DNA from: Peptococcaceae bacterium
GTDB lineage: Bacteria; Bacillota; Peptococcia; Peptococcales; Peptococcaceae
Length of the DNA: 56,111 nt
NCBI GenBank assembly: GCA_900759105.1
Contig: CAAETY010000069.1
Span: 1-56,111, forward strand
Reading direction: 5' to 3'
Notes under the pieces: generated by a model
What the model was told of the DNA's origin: nothing
What the model saw: the letters and a program-made list of their open reading frames with translations, nothing else
Database searches by the model: none
Shown here: one piece after another, positions 1 to 8,397 of the stretch
How positions within the stretch are numbered: the first letter of the stretch is position 1
Layout of the letters: the number at the start of each line of letters is the position of its first letter
Made by a program: the position numbers and the translations under genes

Positions 1-189
1 GCCGGTGGCTGGGACTACAAGATTCATCCAAACCGCTTGTCCGTAACCACCTTGGGAGAAAACGGCGGCACCAAAACCTATGAACTCGACTTTGTTGTTA
101 ACGATTGCACCCTCGATATGAAGGACGGCAAGCTTGTTGCTATCGATTCAAAGGGCGTAGAGCATGTTATCGAAGGTATTGGGCGCTAA
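1..189 (+). CDS. C-terminal fragment of an unrecognised protein
   Basis: Frame 1 is open from the first base to TAA at 187-189, giving the last 62 residues of a protein cut by the window edge. The fragment is polar and beta-strand-like, with alternating hydrophobic residues (TYELDFVVND, KLVAID) and no membrane segment. It does not match a family I can name. Codon choice (AAC, CTC, ACC, GGC, TTC) is that of the ribosomal genes further on, so the parent is probably abundant. A strong terminator follows 40 nt later, so it ends its transcript. Confidence 0.7.
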   Translation, partial: AGGWDYKIHPNRLSVTTLGENGGTKTYELDFVVNDCTLDMKDGKLVAIDSKGVEHVIEGIGR

Positions 190-228
190 GAGAATGAATG
201 AAAAGTGAATTTGCAAGATACAAGAAGG

Positions 229-257
229 GCGCGATGGTCAACCATCGCGCTTTTTTT
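229..257 (+). terminator. Rho-independent terminator
   Basis: Arms GCGCGATGGT (229-238) and ACCATCGCGC (241-250) are fully complementary and are followed by seven T. The innermost pairs must open to give a usable loop. It ends the transcript of the fragment at 1-189. Confidence 0.9.
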
Positions 258-408
258 GTGTGTAGAAATGATGTCGTTTGTCTTATTTAGGGTGCTAGTT
301 GTGACATTTTTCGTAATAGGTAGGCGTTTTGTGGTATGATGATAGCGTTTAAGTTGTACAGGTTCATAAGCACTTGCTGTGCTTTATATAAAAGGAGGGA
401 ACGATGGC

Positions 409-1341
409 ATGCTTTCGGTGGTGGTGCCTGCATATAATGAAGGAAAAATGATTGCCAAAACAGCGAGGGTGATTCACGCGGTGTTGGTGGAGGCTGCTAT
501 TTTCCATGAGATTGTGTTTGTTGATGATGGGTCACGGGATGAAACGTGGCGCGAGATTGAGCGTGTGAGTCGTGAGATGGCGGTTGTGCGAGGGGTGCAT
601 TTTTCGCGCAATTTTGGCAAGGAGGCTGCAATTTTTGCCGGGCTTGAGGCGGCGCGAGGCGATTGCTGTGCGGTGATGGATTGTGATTTGCAGCATCCGC
701 CACAGAAGCTGCCGGAGATGTATGCGTATTGGCAGGAGGGTTATCAGGTTGTCAATGGTGTGAAGGCGGATCGTGGCAAGGAAAGTGCGGCGTATGGATT
801 TGCGGCGCGTGCTTTTTACAAGGTGATGAGTCGCGCGGCCAAGATTGATATGAGTAGGTCTTCTGATTTTAAGCTGATGGACCGGCAGGTAGTGGATACG
901 TTGTTGGCGCTCAAGGAGCGAAAAACATTTTTCCGAGCACTGGTCGGTTGGGTTGGATATCGTTCAATAGATGTACCATTTTATGTGGAGGAGCGTGCAG
1001 AGGGTACATCGCATTTTTCAACGAGGTCGCTGGTGCGTTATGCGGTGAGCAATATTTCATCCTTTTCGGCGGCGCCGATGCAGCTTGTGACAGTGATTGG
1101 CTGTGTGTTTTTGCTGATGGCGGTGCTTTTGGGTGTGCAGACGTTGTTTCATTGGTTTAACGGAACGGCGGCGGATGGTTTTACAACGGTTATTATGTTG
1201 ATTCTCTTGGTGGGCAGCATTCAGATGATTAGTTTGGGGATTATTGGTTATTATATTGCACAGATTTATATGGAAGGAAAAGCGCGTCCGCGTTATTTAG
1301 TGGATGCGGTTTGTGGCGATGAGAAGGGAACCACCATGTAA
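409..1341 (+). CDS. Family 2 glycosyltransferase with C-terminal membrane anchor
   Basis: A 310-residue GT-A fold glycosyltransferase of the DPM1/GtrB (undecaprenyl-phosphate sugar transferase) type. The N-terminus has SVVVPAYNEG, then VDDGSRDETW around residue 40 and the metal-binding MDCDLQHPP near residue 90. Two hydrophobic helices near the C-terminus (about residues 228-255 and 264-294) are typical of enzymes that load a sugar onto polyprenyl phosphate at the inner membrane face. Start ATG 409 was chosen because AAAGGAGGG (391-399) sits 9 nt upstream; a GTG at 379 in the same frame lies before this site. The sugar and acceptor cannot be read from sequence. A TATGAT at 335-340 may be its -10 box. 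Confidence 0.88.
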   Translation: MLSVVVPAYNEGKMIAKTARVIHAVLVEAAIFHEIVFVDDGSRDETWREIERVSREMAVVRGVHFSRNFGKEAAIFAGLEAARGDCCAVMDCDLQHPPQKLPEMYAYWQEGYQVVNGVKADRGKESAAYGFAARAFYKVMSRAAKIDMSRSSDFKLMDRQVVDTLLALKERKTFFRALVGWVGYRSIDVPFYVEERAEGTSHFSTRSLVRYAVSNISSFSAAPMQLVTVIGCVFLLMAVLLGVQTLFHWFNGTAADGFTTVIMLILLVGSIQMISLGIIGYYIAQIYMEGKARPRYLVDAVCGDEKGTTM

Positions 1342-1410
1342 GGTGGGTTAAATGCTTGCAATGTTACAATGGCGTTGATGTTTGCAATACGAAAAAAGGA
1401 ATTTTGCAAA

Positions 1411-2580
1411 ATGAGAAATATAATGATATTTATTATTTTTTGTTGTGCTGTTGGTTGTGGAGCGGTGTTTTCTTTCTATTATTATGGGAATGATTGGTTA
1501 GCGGTAACAGCGTCAAGTGCTGAGGATGATGCCGATGATGTGGCAGTGGTGCAACAACCGGAGAAAAAACTGTATGGCAAACAGGTTGTTGACGGTGAAA
1601 CCTATTATTACGATAGTAATGGCGAGAAGATGACCGGAATTCAAATGATTGGCGAAAAATATTATTATTTCGCAGCTGACGGTGTAATGTTAAAAAATAG
1701 GGAGGAAACGGTGGATATTGATGGCACTTCGGTGCCGTGCTTTATTAACGATGAAGGTGAGCTTGGCTTTATCACAACAGTTTCTCAGGAAGCCGCGGTG
1801 TCGGGACATGATGAGGCTGTGCCGCCGGCGCTTGAACGAAACAAAGATTTTAATATAAATGAAGTTCAGCGTGGAATTGAAGCAATCATGGCGCGTTATG
1901 GCGGGAAAACAGCTGTCTATTTTAATGATTTGAAAACGAATCAACAAATCTCATTAAATAATATGCCCATGTATCCGTGTTGCATGATTAAAACAGCGGC
2001 ACTGTCTACCTTTATGCACCGCGTTGAAGAAGGCAGTATAGATTATGCACAGTATCAATCGTATATTGGCCCGATGATTATATATAGTGACAATACCTGC
2101 TATAATCGCTTAATGAAGGGCTTGGGCGATGGCGATGCGCTTCTGGGTGCAAAACGCTTGAATGAATACTGCAATGCCATTGGCATGCGTGAAACAGCCG
2201 CCTATCATGGGTTAAGACCGGGGGCGGACTATTTTACCGGCGGTAACAGCAGCAATGTAAGCTCTGCCAAGGATATCGGCCACTATTTTGAAAAGCTTTA
2301 TTATGGTCAGCTCGCTAACGTGCCCCATACCCAAGAAATGCTGAATCTATATGCGCAATGTGACGACCGAGAAGGCATTGCCGGTGGACTTCCGACAAAC
2401 GTTGGCTATGCGCACAAAACAGGGGAGGCGTATGCCTTTTACCACGATGGTGGCATCGTATATGCAGAAGGCAGACCGTATATTGTTGTTGCGTTTACGG
2501 ATGGCGTGCAAAACAACAGAGCCTTTCTAAAGGAGCTTTCTTCGTACCTCTATCATTATCAAATGACGACAATATTATAA
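1411..2580 (+). CDS. Secreted wall-binding serine-hydrolase-fold protein with Cys in place of the nucleophile Ser
   Basis: A 389-residue protein with an N-terminal hydrophobic segment (residues 4-24, signal anchor or signal peptide). Residues about 53-100 hold two aromatic glycine-rich repeats (ETYYYDSNGEKMTG, KYYYFAADGVML) of the choline/cell-wall-binding type. The C-terminal ~220 residues are a class A beta-lactamase/DD-peptidase-like domain with SDN at 226-228 and KTG at 336-338. The expected SxxK motif reads C191-M-I-K194, so the nucleophile would be cysteine (TGC 1981-1983). ATG 1411 is preferred because AAGGA (1396-1400) lies 10 nt upstream; ATG 1369 would add a charged stretch before the signal. 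It follows the glycosyltransferase by 69 nt and may share its transcript. Confidence 0.8.
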   Translation: MRNIMIFIIFCCAVGCGAVFSFYYYGNDWLAVTASSAEDDADDVAVVQQPEKKLYGKQVVDGETYYYDSNGEKMTGIQMIGEKYYYFAADGVMLKNREETVDIDGTSVPCFINDEGELGFITTVSQEAAVSGHDEAVPPALERNKDFNINEVQRGIEAIMARYGGKTAVYFNDLKTNQQISLNNMPMYPCCMIKTAALSTFMHRVEEGSIDYAQYQSYIGPMIIYSDNTCYNRLMKGLGDGDALLGAKRLNEYCNAIGMRETAAYHGLRPGADYFTGGNSSNVSSAKDIGHYFEKLYYGQLANVPHTQEMLNLYAQCDDREGIAGGLPTNVGYAHKTGEAYAFYHDGGIVYAEGRPYIVVAFTDGVQNNRAFLKELSSYLYHYQMTTIL

Positions 2581-2600
2581 GAACCGGGTGGGTTGATTCA

Positions 2601-2650
2601 ATCTCCGATTATTGGTTGCGGTGGGCAATTAATAATCGGGGATATTTTAT
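2601..2650 (+). terminator. Terminator after the wall-binding hydrolase gene
   Basis: Arms 2601-2613 (ATCTCCGATTATT) and 2631-2643 pair over 13 positions with one G-U. TTGC/GCAA pairs inside the loop, and ATTTTATT follows. It separates the gene from the ribosomal superoperon. The sequence between it and the promoter at 2832 (2651-2831) is A-rich; I see no gene in it. Confidence 0.75.
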
Positions 2651-2831
2651 TATATGAAGGAAATAAATAGTGGAAGGAATCGATAATCTATTGAAGGAAA
2701 ATGAAAAATGTGAAAATTTTAGAAAAAAAGTAAAAATAGATGATACATAATCAATATCAAGGACAGAAAAACGCCACCGGTGGACACAAGAAAAAAACGC
2801 GCAAAACCGCATAAAATACGCAAAAAAACGC

Positions 2832-2860
2832 TTGCATTACCCCAAAACGCGTGGTATACT
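2832..2860 (+). promoter_or_regulatory. Sigma-A promoter of the S10-spc-alpha superoperon
   Basis: TTGCAT (2832-2837), 17-bp spacer, TATACT (2855-2860). Predicted start near 2867, leaving a leader of about 120 nt before rpsJ. Confidence 0.85.
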
Positions 2861-2866
2861 CAAGGA

Positions 2867-2986
2867 GTGCCTGAAAAAAGCAATGACGTGGGAGATTGCT
2901 AGGCGATTGGACACACCCGAGGCCGTGTCCTAGGGAACTCCCACCGAGAAGTCCGACAATCGGGCGAAACAAGGAGGAAATATTTA
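2867..2986 (+). promoter_or_regulatory. Structured 5' leader of the S10 operon
   Basis: The leader holds several interlocking complementary segments: GTGGGAG 2888-2894 with CTCCCAC 2938-2944; GGACAC 2909-2914 with GTGTCC 2925-2930; CGATTG 2904-2909 with CAATCG 2957-2962; and CCCGA 2916-2920 with TCGGG 2959-2963. These cannot all form at once. There is no T-run, so it is not a simple terminator. By analogy with ribosomal-protein leaders it could bind a product of the operon, but the ligand is unknown. Confidence 0.6.
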
Positions 2987-3295
2987 ATGGCAAAAGGTAA
3001 AATCAGAATCCGCTTGAAGGCTTTTGATCACAAAGTGCTCGATCAAAGCGCAAGCAAAATCGTAGAAACTGCCAAGAAGACTGGTGCAACCGTTTCCGGC
3101 CCTGTTCCACTTCCAACCGAAAAGGCAATCTACACTGTTCTTCGTTCTCCACACGTTAACAAAGACTCTAGAGAACAATTTGAAACTAGAACCCACAAGC
3201 GTCTCATTGACATCACCGAACACACCAACAAGACTGTTGAAGCTTTGATGCGTTTGGACTTGCCAAGCGGCGTGGAAATCGAAATCAAATTATAA
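2987..3295 (+). CDS. rpsJ: 30S ribosomal protein S10
   Basis: 102 residues, the usual S10 length, with the typical core IRIRLKAFDHKVLDQSA and the C-terminal THKRLIDI. S10 sits in the 30S head and is the partner of NusB in antitermination. Start ATG follows AAGGAGGA at 2971-2978. First gene of the superoperon; rplC begins 28 nt after its stop. Confidence 0.97.
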   Translation: MAKGKIRIRLKAFDHKVLDQSASKIVETAKKTGATVSGPVPLPTEKAIYTVLRSPHVNKDSREQFETRTHKRLIDITEHTNKTVEALMRLDLPSGVEIEIKL

Positions 3296-3323
3296 TTATT
3301 AAAAGAAGGAGGTGGCAGTTCGA

Positions 3324-3950
3324 ATGAAAGCCATTTTAGGTAAGAAAATCGGGATGACTCAAATCTTCACTCCAGAAGGCGTTTTGGTTCCTGTAACTGT
3401 AGTAGAAGCAGGTCCTTGCGTAGTCACCCAGGTAAAAACAATTGATACTGACGGTTATAATGCTGTTCAGGTCGGCTTTGGCGATATCAAGCCTGTTGCA
3501 GTTAAGAAGCCTGCAAAGGGTCACTTCGACAAGGCCGGTGTAGCCGCTAGAAAGTATCTCCGCGAATTCACTGTTGAAGATACCGCTAGCTACAACAATG
3601 GCGACGAAATCAAGGCAGATATCTTTGCTGAAGGTGAAGCGATTGACGTTTCCGGCGTTAGCAAGGGTAAAGGTTTTGCCGGTACCATTAAGCGCTACGG
3701 CCGCCATCGTGGGCCTATGACACACGGTTCTAAGCACAAAAGAAAAACCGGGTCTGTTGGCGCTGCCGGTCCTCATCACGTATTCAAAGGCCATTTAATG
3801 CCTGGACGTGCTGGGAATAAGAACGTAACCGTACAAAACCTTAAAGTCGTTAAGGTAGATGTAGAAAATAACTTGCTCTTAATCAAAGGTTCCATTCCAG
3901 GGGCAAAGAACAGCCTCGTGGTTGTTAAGGAAAGCGTAAAGAGTAGATAA
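3324..3950 (+). CDS. rplC: 50S ribosomal protein L3
   Basis: 208 residues. Starts MKAILGKKIGMTQIF, the family N-terminus, and carries the long basic loop (KGFAGTIKRYGRHRGPMTHGSK) that reaches toward the peptidyl-transferase centre. ATG 3324 follows AAGGAGGT at 3305-3312; a GTG at 3312 is in frame but overlaps the ribosome site itself. One of the first proteins in 50S assembly. Confidence 0.97.
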   Translation: MKAILGKKIGMTQIFTPEGVLVPVTVVEAGPCVVTQVKTIDTDGYNAVQVGFGDIKPVAVKKPAKGHFDKAGVAARKYLREFTVEDTASYNNGDEIKADIFAEGEAIDVSGVSKGKGFAGTIKRYGRHRGPMTHGSKHKRKTGSVGAAGPHHVFKGHLMPGRAGNKNVTVQNLKVVKVDVENNLLLIKGSIPGAKNSLVVVKESVKSR

Positions 3951-3967
3951 GGAAAGGAGGAGAATAC

Positions 3968-4591
3968 ATGCCTGTAATTCAAGTGAAAAACATGCAAGGT
4001 GCTGATGTTGAAGAACTCGCATTAAACGATGCGGTATTCGGCGTTGAACCTAATAAAGCTGTTATGCATGAAGTTGTTGTTAATTATTTAGCTGGTTTGC
4101 GTGCGGGCACTTCTTGCACCAAATCCCGCGGCGAAGTAAGAGGCGGTGGCCGCAAGCCATGGCGTCAAAAAGGGACTGGCCGTGCACGTGCCGGTACTTC
4201 CCGTTCCCCATTGTGGCGTGGCGGTGCTATCATCTTTGGGCCAAAGCCTAGAGATTACTCCTATCGCGTAAACAAAAAGAAAGTTGCATTGGCAATGCGT
4301 TCTGCACTTTCCGATAAGGTGACTGAAAATGCAATGTTCGTTCTCGATGCATTGTCTTTCGAAGCACCAAAGACCAAAGACATGATCAAAGTGCTCGAAG
4401 CACTTGGCACTGATAAGAAAACATTGCTCGTTCTTCCTGAACTTGACGAAGTTGTTGTAAAGAGTGCTCGTAACATCAAGGGTATCACTCCTGTGACCGT
4501 TGCTGAATTGAACACTTATGATATCTTGAATCATAACAACATCGTTATTACTAAGGATGCTGTTGCAAAGATTGAGGAGGTGTTGGCGTAA
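3968..4591 (+). CDS. rplD: 50S ribosomal protein L4
   Basis: 207 residues, with the extended tunnel-lining loop at about residues 45-90 (KSRGEVRGGGRKPWRQKGTG). In E. coli L4 represses its own operon at the S10 leader; whether the leader at 2867-2986 answers to this L4 is not known. Its stop TAA shares one base with the start of rplW, suggesting coupled translation. Confidence 0.97.
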   Translation: MPVIQVKNMQGADVEELALNDAVFGVEPNKAVMHEVVVNYLAGLRAGTSCTKSRGEVRGGGRKPWRQKGTGRARAGTSRSPLWRGGAIIFGPKPRDYSYRVNKKKVALAMRSALSDKVTENAMFVLDALSFEAPKTKDMIKVLEALGTDKKTLLVLPELDEVVVKSARNIKGITPVTVAELNTYDILNHNNIVITKDAVAKIEEVLA

Positions 4592-4878
4592 TGAAATTGG
4601 CAAGAGAAATCATCATCAAACCAGTTGTTACTGAAAAAAGCGTTGACCTTATGCAAGAAAACAAGTATTGCTTCAAGGTAGCGAAAGATGCCAACAAAAT
4701 CGAAATCAAAAATGCCATCGAAGAAATCTTCAAGGTTTCTGTTGTGAATGTAAACACTGTTAACGTTCACGGCAAAATGAAGCGTATGGGCCGTCACCAA
4801 GGCAGAACTGCTAGCTGGAAGAAAGCCATCGTTACTCTTCGTGAAGGCGATAGCATTGAAGTATTTGAAGGTCTTTAA
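4591..4878 (+). CDS. rplW: 50S ribosomal protein L23
   Basis: 95 residues; IIKPVVTEKSVDLM near the N-terminus and the basic loop KMKRMGRHQGRT identify it. L23 lines the tunnel exit and docks trigger factor, SRP and the SecY translocon. Start overlaps the rplD stop by one base (TAATG). Confidence 0.96.
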   Translation: MKLAREIIIKPVVTEKSVDLMQENKYCFKVAKDANKIEIKNAIEEIFKVSVVNVNTVNVHGKMKRMGRHQGRTASWKKAIVTLREGDSIEVFEGL

Positions 4879-4897
4879 TTAATCAAGGAGGAACAAA

Positions 4898-5731
4898 ATG
4901 GCACTTAGATCATTTAAGCCGACTTCTCCTGGCGTACGTCAGATGACTGTTTCTTCTTTCGAAGAAATCACCACTAACAAGCCTGAGAAATCCCTGCTTG
5001 TACCGCTCAAGAAGAACGCTGGTCGTAACAGCTACGGCCGCATCACTGTTCGTCATCAAGGCGGCGGTCACAAGAGAAAATATCGTATCATTGACTTCAA
5101 GCGTACTAAAGATGGTGTTCCAGCTCGCGTAGCTACCATCGAATACGATCCAAACCGTTCCAGCCGTATCGCTCTTCTTCACTACTTAGACGGTGAAAAG
5201 CGTTACATCCTCGCTCCTGCAGGTTTAAAGGTTGGCGATATGGTTTACTCCGGTTCTGATGCAGACATCAAAACCGGTAATGCACTTCCATTGGCTAACA
5301 TCCCAGTTGGTACCTTGCTCCACAACATTGAGCTCCATCCTGGTCGTGGCGGCCAAATCTGCCGTAGTGCTGGCGTAAGTGCTCAGCTCATGGCTAAGGA
5401 AGGCAAGTACGCTTTGCTTCGTCTCCCTTCCGGTGAAGTTCGTAAAGTTCTTCTCACTTGCCGTGCTACCATCGGTGTTGTTGGCAACCATGAACATGCT
5501 AACATCAACCTTGGTAAGGCTGGTCGTACCCGCTGGATGGGCGTTCGTCCTACCGTTCGTGGTTCCGTAATGAACCCTAACGATCACCCACACGGTGGTG
5601 GTGAAGGTCGCGCACCAGTTGGTCGTAAGTCCCCTGTTAGTCCTTGGGGTAAAGTTGCTCATGGTGGTAAGACTCGCAAGAAGAAAAACCTTAGCAACAA
5701 GCTCATCGTGACACCTAGAAAAGGCAAGTAA
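4898..5731 (+). CDS. rplB: 50S ribosomal protein L2
   Basis: 277 residues, full length. The N-terminal KPTSPGVRQM, the central RNA-binding fold (HQGGGHKRKYRIIDF) and the C-terminal region with the near-invariant NPNDHPHGGGEGR needed for peptidyl transferase function are all intact. Codons are strongly biased (CGT, AAG, CTC, GGT). Confidence 0.98.
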   Translation: MALRSFKPTSPGVRQMTVSSFEEITTNKPEKSLLVPLKKNAGRNSYGRITVRHQGGGHKRKYRIIDFKRTKDGVPARVATIEYDPNRSSRIALLHYLDGEKRYILAPAGLKVGDMVYSGSDADIKTGNALPLANIPVGTLLHNIELHPGRGGQICRSAGVSAQLMAKEGKYALLRLPSGEVRKVLLTCRATIGVVGNHEHANINLGKAGRTRWMGVRPTVRGSVMNPNDHPHGGGEGRAPVGRKSPVSPWGKVAHGGKTRKKKNLSNKLIVTPRKGK

Positions 5732-5765
5732 TAGCCGAGCGTAATCGAAAGGAGGCAATTCATTC

Positions 5766-6047
5766 ATGAGCAGATCTCTCAAAAAAGGACCTTTTGTTGA
5801 CGAAAAACTCTACAACAAAGTGGTCGCAATGAATGAAAGCAATGAAAAATCTGTGATCAAAACTTGGTCACGTTCATCCACCATCTTCCCAGAATTCATT
5901 GGTCATACTTTTGCCGTTCACGATGGCAGAAAGCACATCCCAGTGTATGTAACCGAAGATATGGTTGGTCATAAACTTGGCGAATTCGCACCTACCCGTA
6001 CCTACAAAGGTCACGCAGGTGACGAAAAATCCAGCCGTTCACGATAA
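5766..6047 (+). CDS. rpsS: 30S ribosomal protein S19
   Basis: 93 residues; starts MSRSLKKGPFVDEKL and contains the HDGRKHIPVYVTEDMVGHKL signature. S19 lies in the 30S head next to S13 and contacts the A-site tRNA region. Confidence 0.97.
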   Translation: MSRSLKKGPFVDEKLYNKVVAMNESNEKSVIKTWSRSSTIFPEFIGHTFAVHDGRKHIPVYVTEDMVGHKLGEFAPTRTYKGHAGDEKSSRSR

Positions 6048-6068
6048 GCAGGAAGGAGGAAACTTAAA

Positions 6069-6401
6069 GTGGAAGCAAAAGCATGTGCAAAACACATTAG
6101 AATTTCACCTCGTAAAGCGCGTCAAGTTGTTGACTTGATTCGTGGTAAGAGCGTACAAGAAGCTTACAGTATTTTACAATTTACTCCACATAAAGGTTCT
6201 GCAATCGTGACAAAGGTATTAAAATCCGCTGTTGCAAACGCAGAGCACAACTATGATATGGATGTGGAAAATCTCGTCGTAAGTACTGCCTTTGTTGACC
6301 AAGGCCCAAGCATTAAGCGTTACAAACCACGCGCTATGGGTCGCGCAGATGGCATCTCTAAGAGAACCAGTCATATCACCATTATGGTAAGCGAAAGATA
6401 A
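6069..6401 (+). CDS. rplV: 50S ribosomal protein L22
   Basis: 110 residues with a GTG start after AAGGAGGA. RISPRKARQVVDLIRGKSV and the beta-hairpin near the C-terminus (RAMGRADGISKRTSHI), which lines the exit tunnel and is where macrolide-resistance changes occur in other species, are both normal. Confidence 0.96.
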   Translation: MEAKACAKHIRISPRKARQVVDLIRGKSVQEAYSILQFTPHKGSAIVTKVLKSAVANAEHNYDMDVENLVVSTAFVDQGPSIKRYKPRAMGRADGISKRTSHITIMVSER

Positions 6402-6412
6402 GGAGGAATACT

Positions 6413-7066
6413 GTGGGACAGAAAGTAAATCCAATTGGCATTCGTGTTGGCGTTATCCGCGATTGGGACGCTAAATGGTATGCTGATGATAAAAACTATG
6501 TCGATCTCCTCCATGAAGATTTCAAGGTTCGCAAGTTTGTAAAAGGCAAACTTTTCGACAGCGGTATTGCAAGAATCGTTATTGAACGTACCGGCACCAC
6601 CAAGATTAAAGTGACTATCCACACTGCAAAGCCTGGTATTGTCATCGGTCGCAATGGTTCCGCAATCGAAGTTCTTCGTGGGGAACTTGAAAAGCTCACT
6701 GGCAAGTCTGTATCTATCAGCGTTGTTGAAGTGAAGCATCCAGAAGCAAATGCTCAGCTCGTAGCTGAATCTATTGCACAAGCACTCGAAAACCGTGTTG
6801 CTTATCGTCGTGCAATGAAGCAACACATCCAAAGAGCAACCAAGGCTGGCGCTCAAGGGATCAAGGTTAGCTGCGCAGGCCGTTTGGCAGGTGCTGATAT
6901 CGCACGTACTGAATGGGTTACCGAAGGTAAAGTTCCTCTTCACACCCTTCGTGCTGATATCGATTACGGTTTCTATGAAGCAGATACCACTTATGGTAAA
7001 ATTGGTATCAAAGTATGGATTTACAATGGTGAAATCCTTGACGACAGCAAAGAAGGAGGACGCTAA
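6413..7066 (+). CDS. rpsC: 30S ribosomal protein S3
   Basis: 217 residues, GTG start 11 nt after rplV. MGQKVNPIGIRVG at the N-terminus, a KH RNA-binding domain with GRNGSAIEVLR at about residues 80-90, and the C-terminal domain ending DSKEGGR. Forms part of the mRNA entry site with S4 and S5. Confidence 0.97.
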   Translation: MGQKVNPIGIRVGVIRDWDAKWYADDKNYVDLLHEDFKVRKFVKGKLFDSGIARIVIERTGTTKIKVTIHTAKPGIVIGRNGSAIEVLRGELEKLTGKSVSISVVEVKHPEANAQLVAESIAQALENRVAYRRAMKQHIQRATKAGAQGIKVSCAGRLAGADIARTEWVTEGKVPLHTLRADIDYGFYEADTTYGKIGIKVWIYNGEILDDSKEGGR

Positions 7067-7068
7067 TT

Positions 7069-7494
7069 ATGTTAATGCCTAAGAGAACTAAATGGCGTCG
7101 CCCACATCGTAGAAAACTTGGTGGCGAAGCTCATAAGGGTACTAAAGTAAGCTACGGTGAATTCGGTCTTCAAGCTACTACCGGTGCTTGGATTACCAGC
7201 CGTCAAATCGAAGCTGCTCGTATTGCGATGACCCGTTATATCAAGCGTGGTGGTAAGGTTTGGATCAAAATTTTCCCAGACCAACCAGTAACCGCTAAGC
7301 CAGCTGAAGTACGTATGGGTTCCGGGAAAGGGGCTCCAGACTACTGGGTAGCTGTAGTAAAACCAGGCCGCGTAATGTTCGAAGTAAGCGGTGTTCCTGA
7401 AGAAACCGCTCGCGAAGCACTTCGCTTGGCTATGCACAAACTGCCTTGCAAATGCAAGATCGTTAAAAGGGAAGAAATGGAGGCTGATGTCTAA
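7069..7494 (+). CDS. rplP: 50S ribosomal protein L16
   Basis: 141 residues beginning MLMPKRTKWRRPHR, the usual bacterial N-terminus, with the conserved GRVMFEVSGVPE near the end. Binds the A-site finger region of 23S rRNA. Stop overlaps the rpmC start by one base. Confidence 0.97.
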   Translation: MLMPKRTKWRRPHRRKLGGEAHKGTKVSYGEFGLQATTGAWITSRQIEAARIAMTRYIKRGGKVWIKIFPDQPVTAKPAEVRMGSGKGAPDYWVAVVKPGRVMFEVSGVPEETAREALRLAMHKLPCKCKIVKREEMEADV

Positions 7495-7694
7495 TGAAGG
7501 CTGAAACCTTAAGAGAACTCTCTACTGAAGAGTTGAACAAGAAGGTTGTTGAACTTAAAGAAGAACTCTTTAATTTGCGTTTTCAGATGGCTACCGGCCA
7601 ACTCGAAAACCCAATGCAGTTAAAGCAAGTTAGAAAAGATATTGCTAGAGCTAAAACCGTGATTCGCGAACGCGAAATCGCTGCTCAAGCGTAA
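7494..7694 (+). CDS. rpmC: 50S ribosomal protein L29
   Basis: 66 residues, two long helices with ELKEELFNLRFQMATGQLEN. Sits at the tunnel exit beside L23. Translationally coupled to rplP through TAATG. Confidence 0.96.
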   Translation: MKAETLRELSTEELNKKVVELKEELFNLRFQMATGQLENPMQLKQVRKDIARAKTVIREREIAAQA

Positions 7695-7711
7695 GTTAAG
7701 GAGGAAATAAA

Positions 7712-7975
7712 GTGGCAGATCGTAACAATAGAAAAGAACGTATCGGCATTGTTAGCTCCGATAAAATGGACAAGACGATTGTTGTTGATGTTGAAAGTCC
7801 TCGCCGCCATCCTCTTTATGGTAAGCTTGCGAAGAACACCAATCACTTCAAAGCCCATGATGAGCTTAACGAAGCAAAGGTTGGGGACCGCGTAAAAATC
7901 ATGGAAACCCGTCCTTTGTCCAAGTCCAAAAGATGGCGCCTCGTAGAAATCATTGAAAAGGCACCGATTGTATAA
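7712..7975 (+). CDS. rpsQ: 30S ribosomal protein S17
   Basis: 87 residues, GTG start after AAGGAGGA. OB-fold protein with IGIVSSDKMDKTIVVDVE and VGDRVKIMETRPLSKSKRW, both typical. Early 16S rRNA assembly protein. Confidence 0.96.
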   Translation: MADRNNRKERIGIVSSDKMDKTIVVDVESPRRHPLYGKLAKNTNHFKAHDELNEAKVGDRVKIMETRPLSKSKRWRLVEIIEKAPIV

Positions 7976-8009
7976 GACATCGTAAAGCTCGAAGGGAGGA
8001 AAGCTCGCA

Positions 8010-8378
8010 ATGATTCAACAAGAAACCAGACTTAAAGTCGGTGATAACACTGGCGCGAAAGAGCTCCTTTGCATCCGCGTGCTTGGCGGTACAAAGCGTC
8101 GCTATGCTTCCGTTGGTGACATCATCGTTTGTGCAGTAAAAGAAGCAACACCCGGTGGCGTTGTCAAGAAGGGTGATGTTGTAAAGGCTGTAGTAGTTCG
8201 TACTACTCGCCCAGTTAAACGTCCAGACGGCTCTTACATTCGCTTTAGCGAAAATGCAGCTGTTATTATCAAAGACGATAAGAGCCCAAAAGGAACTCGT
8301 ATCTTTGGGCCTGTTGCCAGAGAACTTCGTGATAAAGACTTCATGAAGATTGTCAGCTTGGCACCTGAAGTACTTTAA
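8010..8378 (+). CDS. rplN: 50S ribosomal protein L14
   Basis: 122 residues; starts MIQQETRLKVGDNTGAKEL and has the RPDGSYIRFSENAAVII core. Forms an intersubunit bridge with 16S rRNA and is the docking site of the silencing factor RsfS in other bacteria. Confidence 0.97.
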   Translation: MIQQETRLKVGDNTGAKELLCIRVLGGTKRRYASVGDIIVCAVKEATPGGVVKKGDVVKAVVVRTTRPVKRPDGSYIRFSENAAVIIKDDKSPKGTRIFGPVARELRDKDFMKIVSLAPEVL

Positions 8379-8397
8379 TTCCCTGGAGGTGAATATA

